DNA from: Pseudomonadota bacterium
GTDB taxonomy: Bacteria; Pseudomonadota; Alphaproteobacteria; Rhizobiales; Xanthobacteraceae
NCBI GenBank assembly: GCA_023392205.1
Contig: JAEVZN010000502.1
Span: forward strand, 1 to 5,293
Direction: 5' to 3'
Length of the DNA: 5,293 nt
The translations under genes were made by a program, and so were the position numbers. The notes below the pieces were generated by a model. It had not been told where the DNA came from, did no database searches, and saw only the letters and a program-made list of their open reading frames with translations. This document shows positions 5,208-5,293 of this stretch, one piece after another; position 1 is the stretch's first letter; every line of letters starts with the position of its first letter.

Positions 5208-5293
5208 ATGAGATCGCTTCACAGAGTCCTCCGTGCTCTTGCAATTGCCTTTGCATATCTGGGTGGGGCCATCGTCGCAGCCCTGGCCATTGT
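5208..5293 (+). CDS. membrane protein, N-terminus only; probable TRAP transporter small permease (DctQ-type)
   Basis: The ATG at 5208 opens a frame that runs to the window end: MRSLHRVLRALAIAFAYLGG followed by AIVAALAI. A short basic head (R2, H5, R6, R9) leads into a hydrophobic stretch that looks like a first transmembrane helix. This head-plus-helix pattern is characteristic of the small 4-helix permease of TRAP transporters, which import organic acids together with a large permease and a periplasmic binding protein. AGGGGG at 5194-5199, 8 nt before the ATG, is a good ribosome site. Only 28 residues are visible, so another small membrane protein is possible. If the TRAP call is right, the transporter could bring in the aromatic acid used by the oxygenase. 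This is inference from neighbourhood only. Confidence 0.5.
   Translation, partial: MRSLHRVLRALAIAFAYLGGAIVAALAI

Noticed and set aside
1..5293. CRISPR array, tRNA, rRNA or riboswitch
   Set aside because: No regularly spaced repeats, cloverleaf-like segments or conserved RNA motifs were seen on either strand.

Overview
The base composition (GC-rich coding DNA, strong C/G bias at third codon positions) and the gene families point to an alphaproteobacterium. A sphingomonad or a related aromatic-degrading genus is plausible, but this is an inference from style and not from a marker gene. The window looks like an accessory catabolic segment flanked on the left by mobile-element debris.

Layout. 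Positions 1-110 (minus) hold the cut-off end of an IS3-family transposase. Positions 184-864 (minus) encode a serine recombinase of the resolvase family, with three short dyads upstream that may form a res-like site. Positions 883-1266 contain no convincing gene. Positions 1267-2274 (minus) encode a phthalate-dioxygenase-reductase-type FMN / NAD(P)H / [2Fe-2S] protein. Positions 2453-3430 (plus) encode a LysR-type regulator, divergent from the reductase. Positions 3630-4796 (plus) encode the catalytic subunit of a Rieske non-heme iron oxygenase. Positions 4797-5207 are without a convincing gene, and at 5208 a membrane protein begins that runs off the window; its N-terminus resembles a TRAP-transporter small permease.

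How the genes work together. The reductase would pass electrons from NAD(P)H through FMN and its own ferredoxin-type cluster to the oxygenase's Rieske cluster, and the oxygenase would hydroxylate or O-/N-dealkylate an aromatic substrate. This is the two-component class IA type (phthalate dioxygenase, vanillate demethylase). The substrate cannot be read from the sequence. The two halves are not adjacent: the lysR gene lies between them and they are transcribed in opposite directions.

The most interesting signal is regulatory. A palindrome of the form AT(A/T)CATAT-N8-ATAT(G/T)(T/A)AT occurs in both control regions, centred at 2385.5 and 3494.5. In each case it is followed 21.5 bp downstream (centre to centre) by a TG-N9-CA dyad that fits the LysR T-N11-A box, and then by a CTT-type -35 and a near-consensus -10. 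In both copies the palindrome lies about 63 bp upstream of the -10. This implies that the LysR protein co-activates the two separated genes from matched promoters, and it settles the translation starts of both in favour of the shorter proteins.
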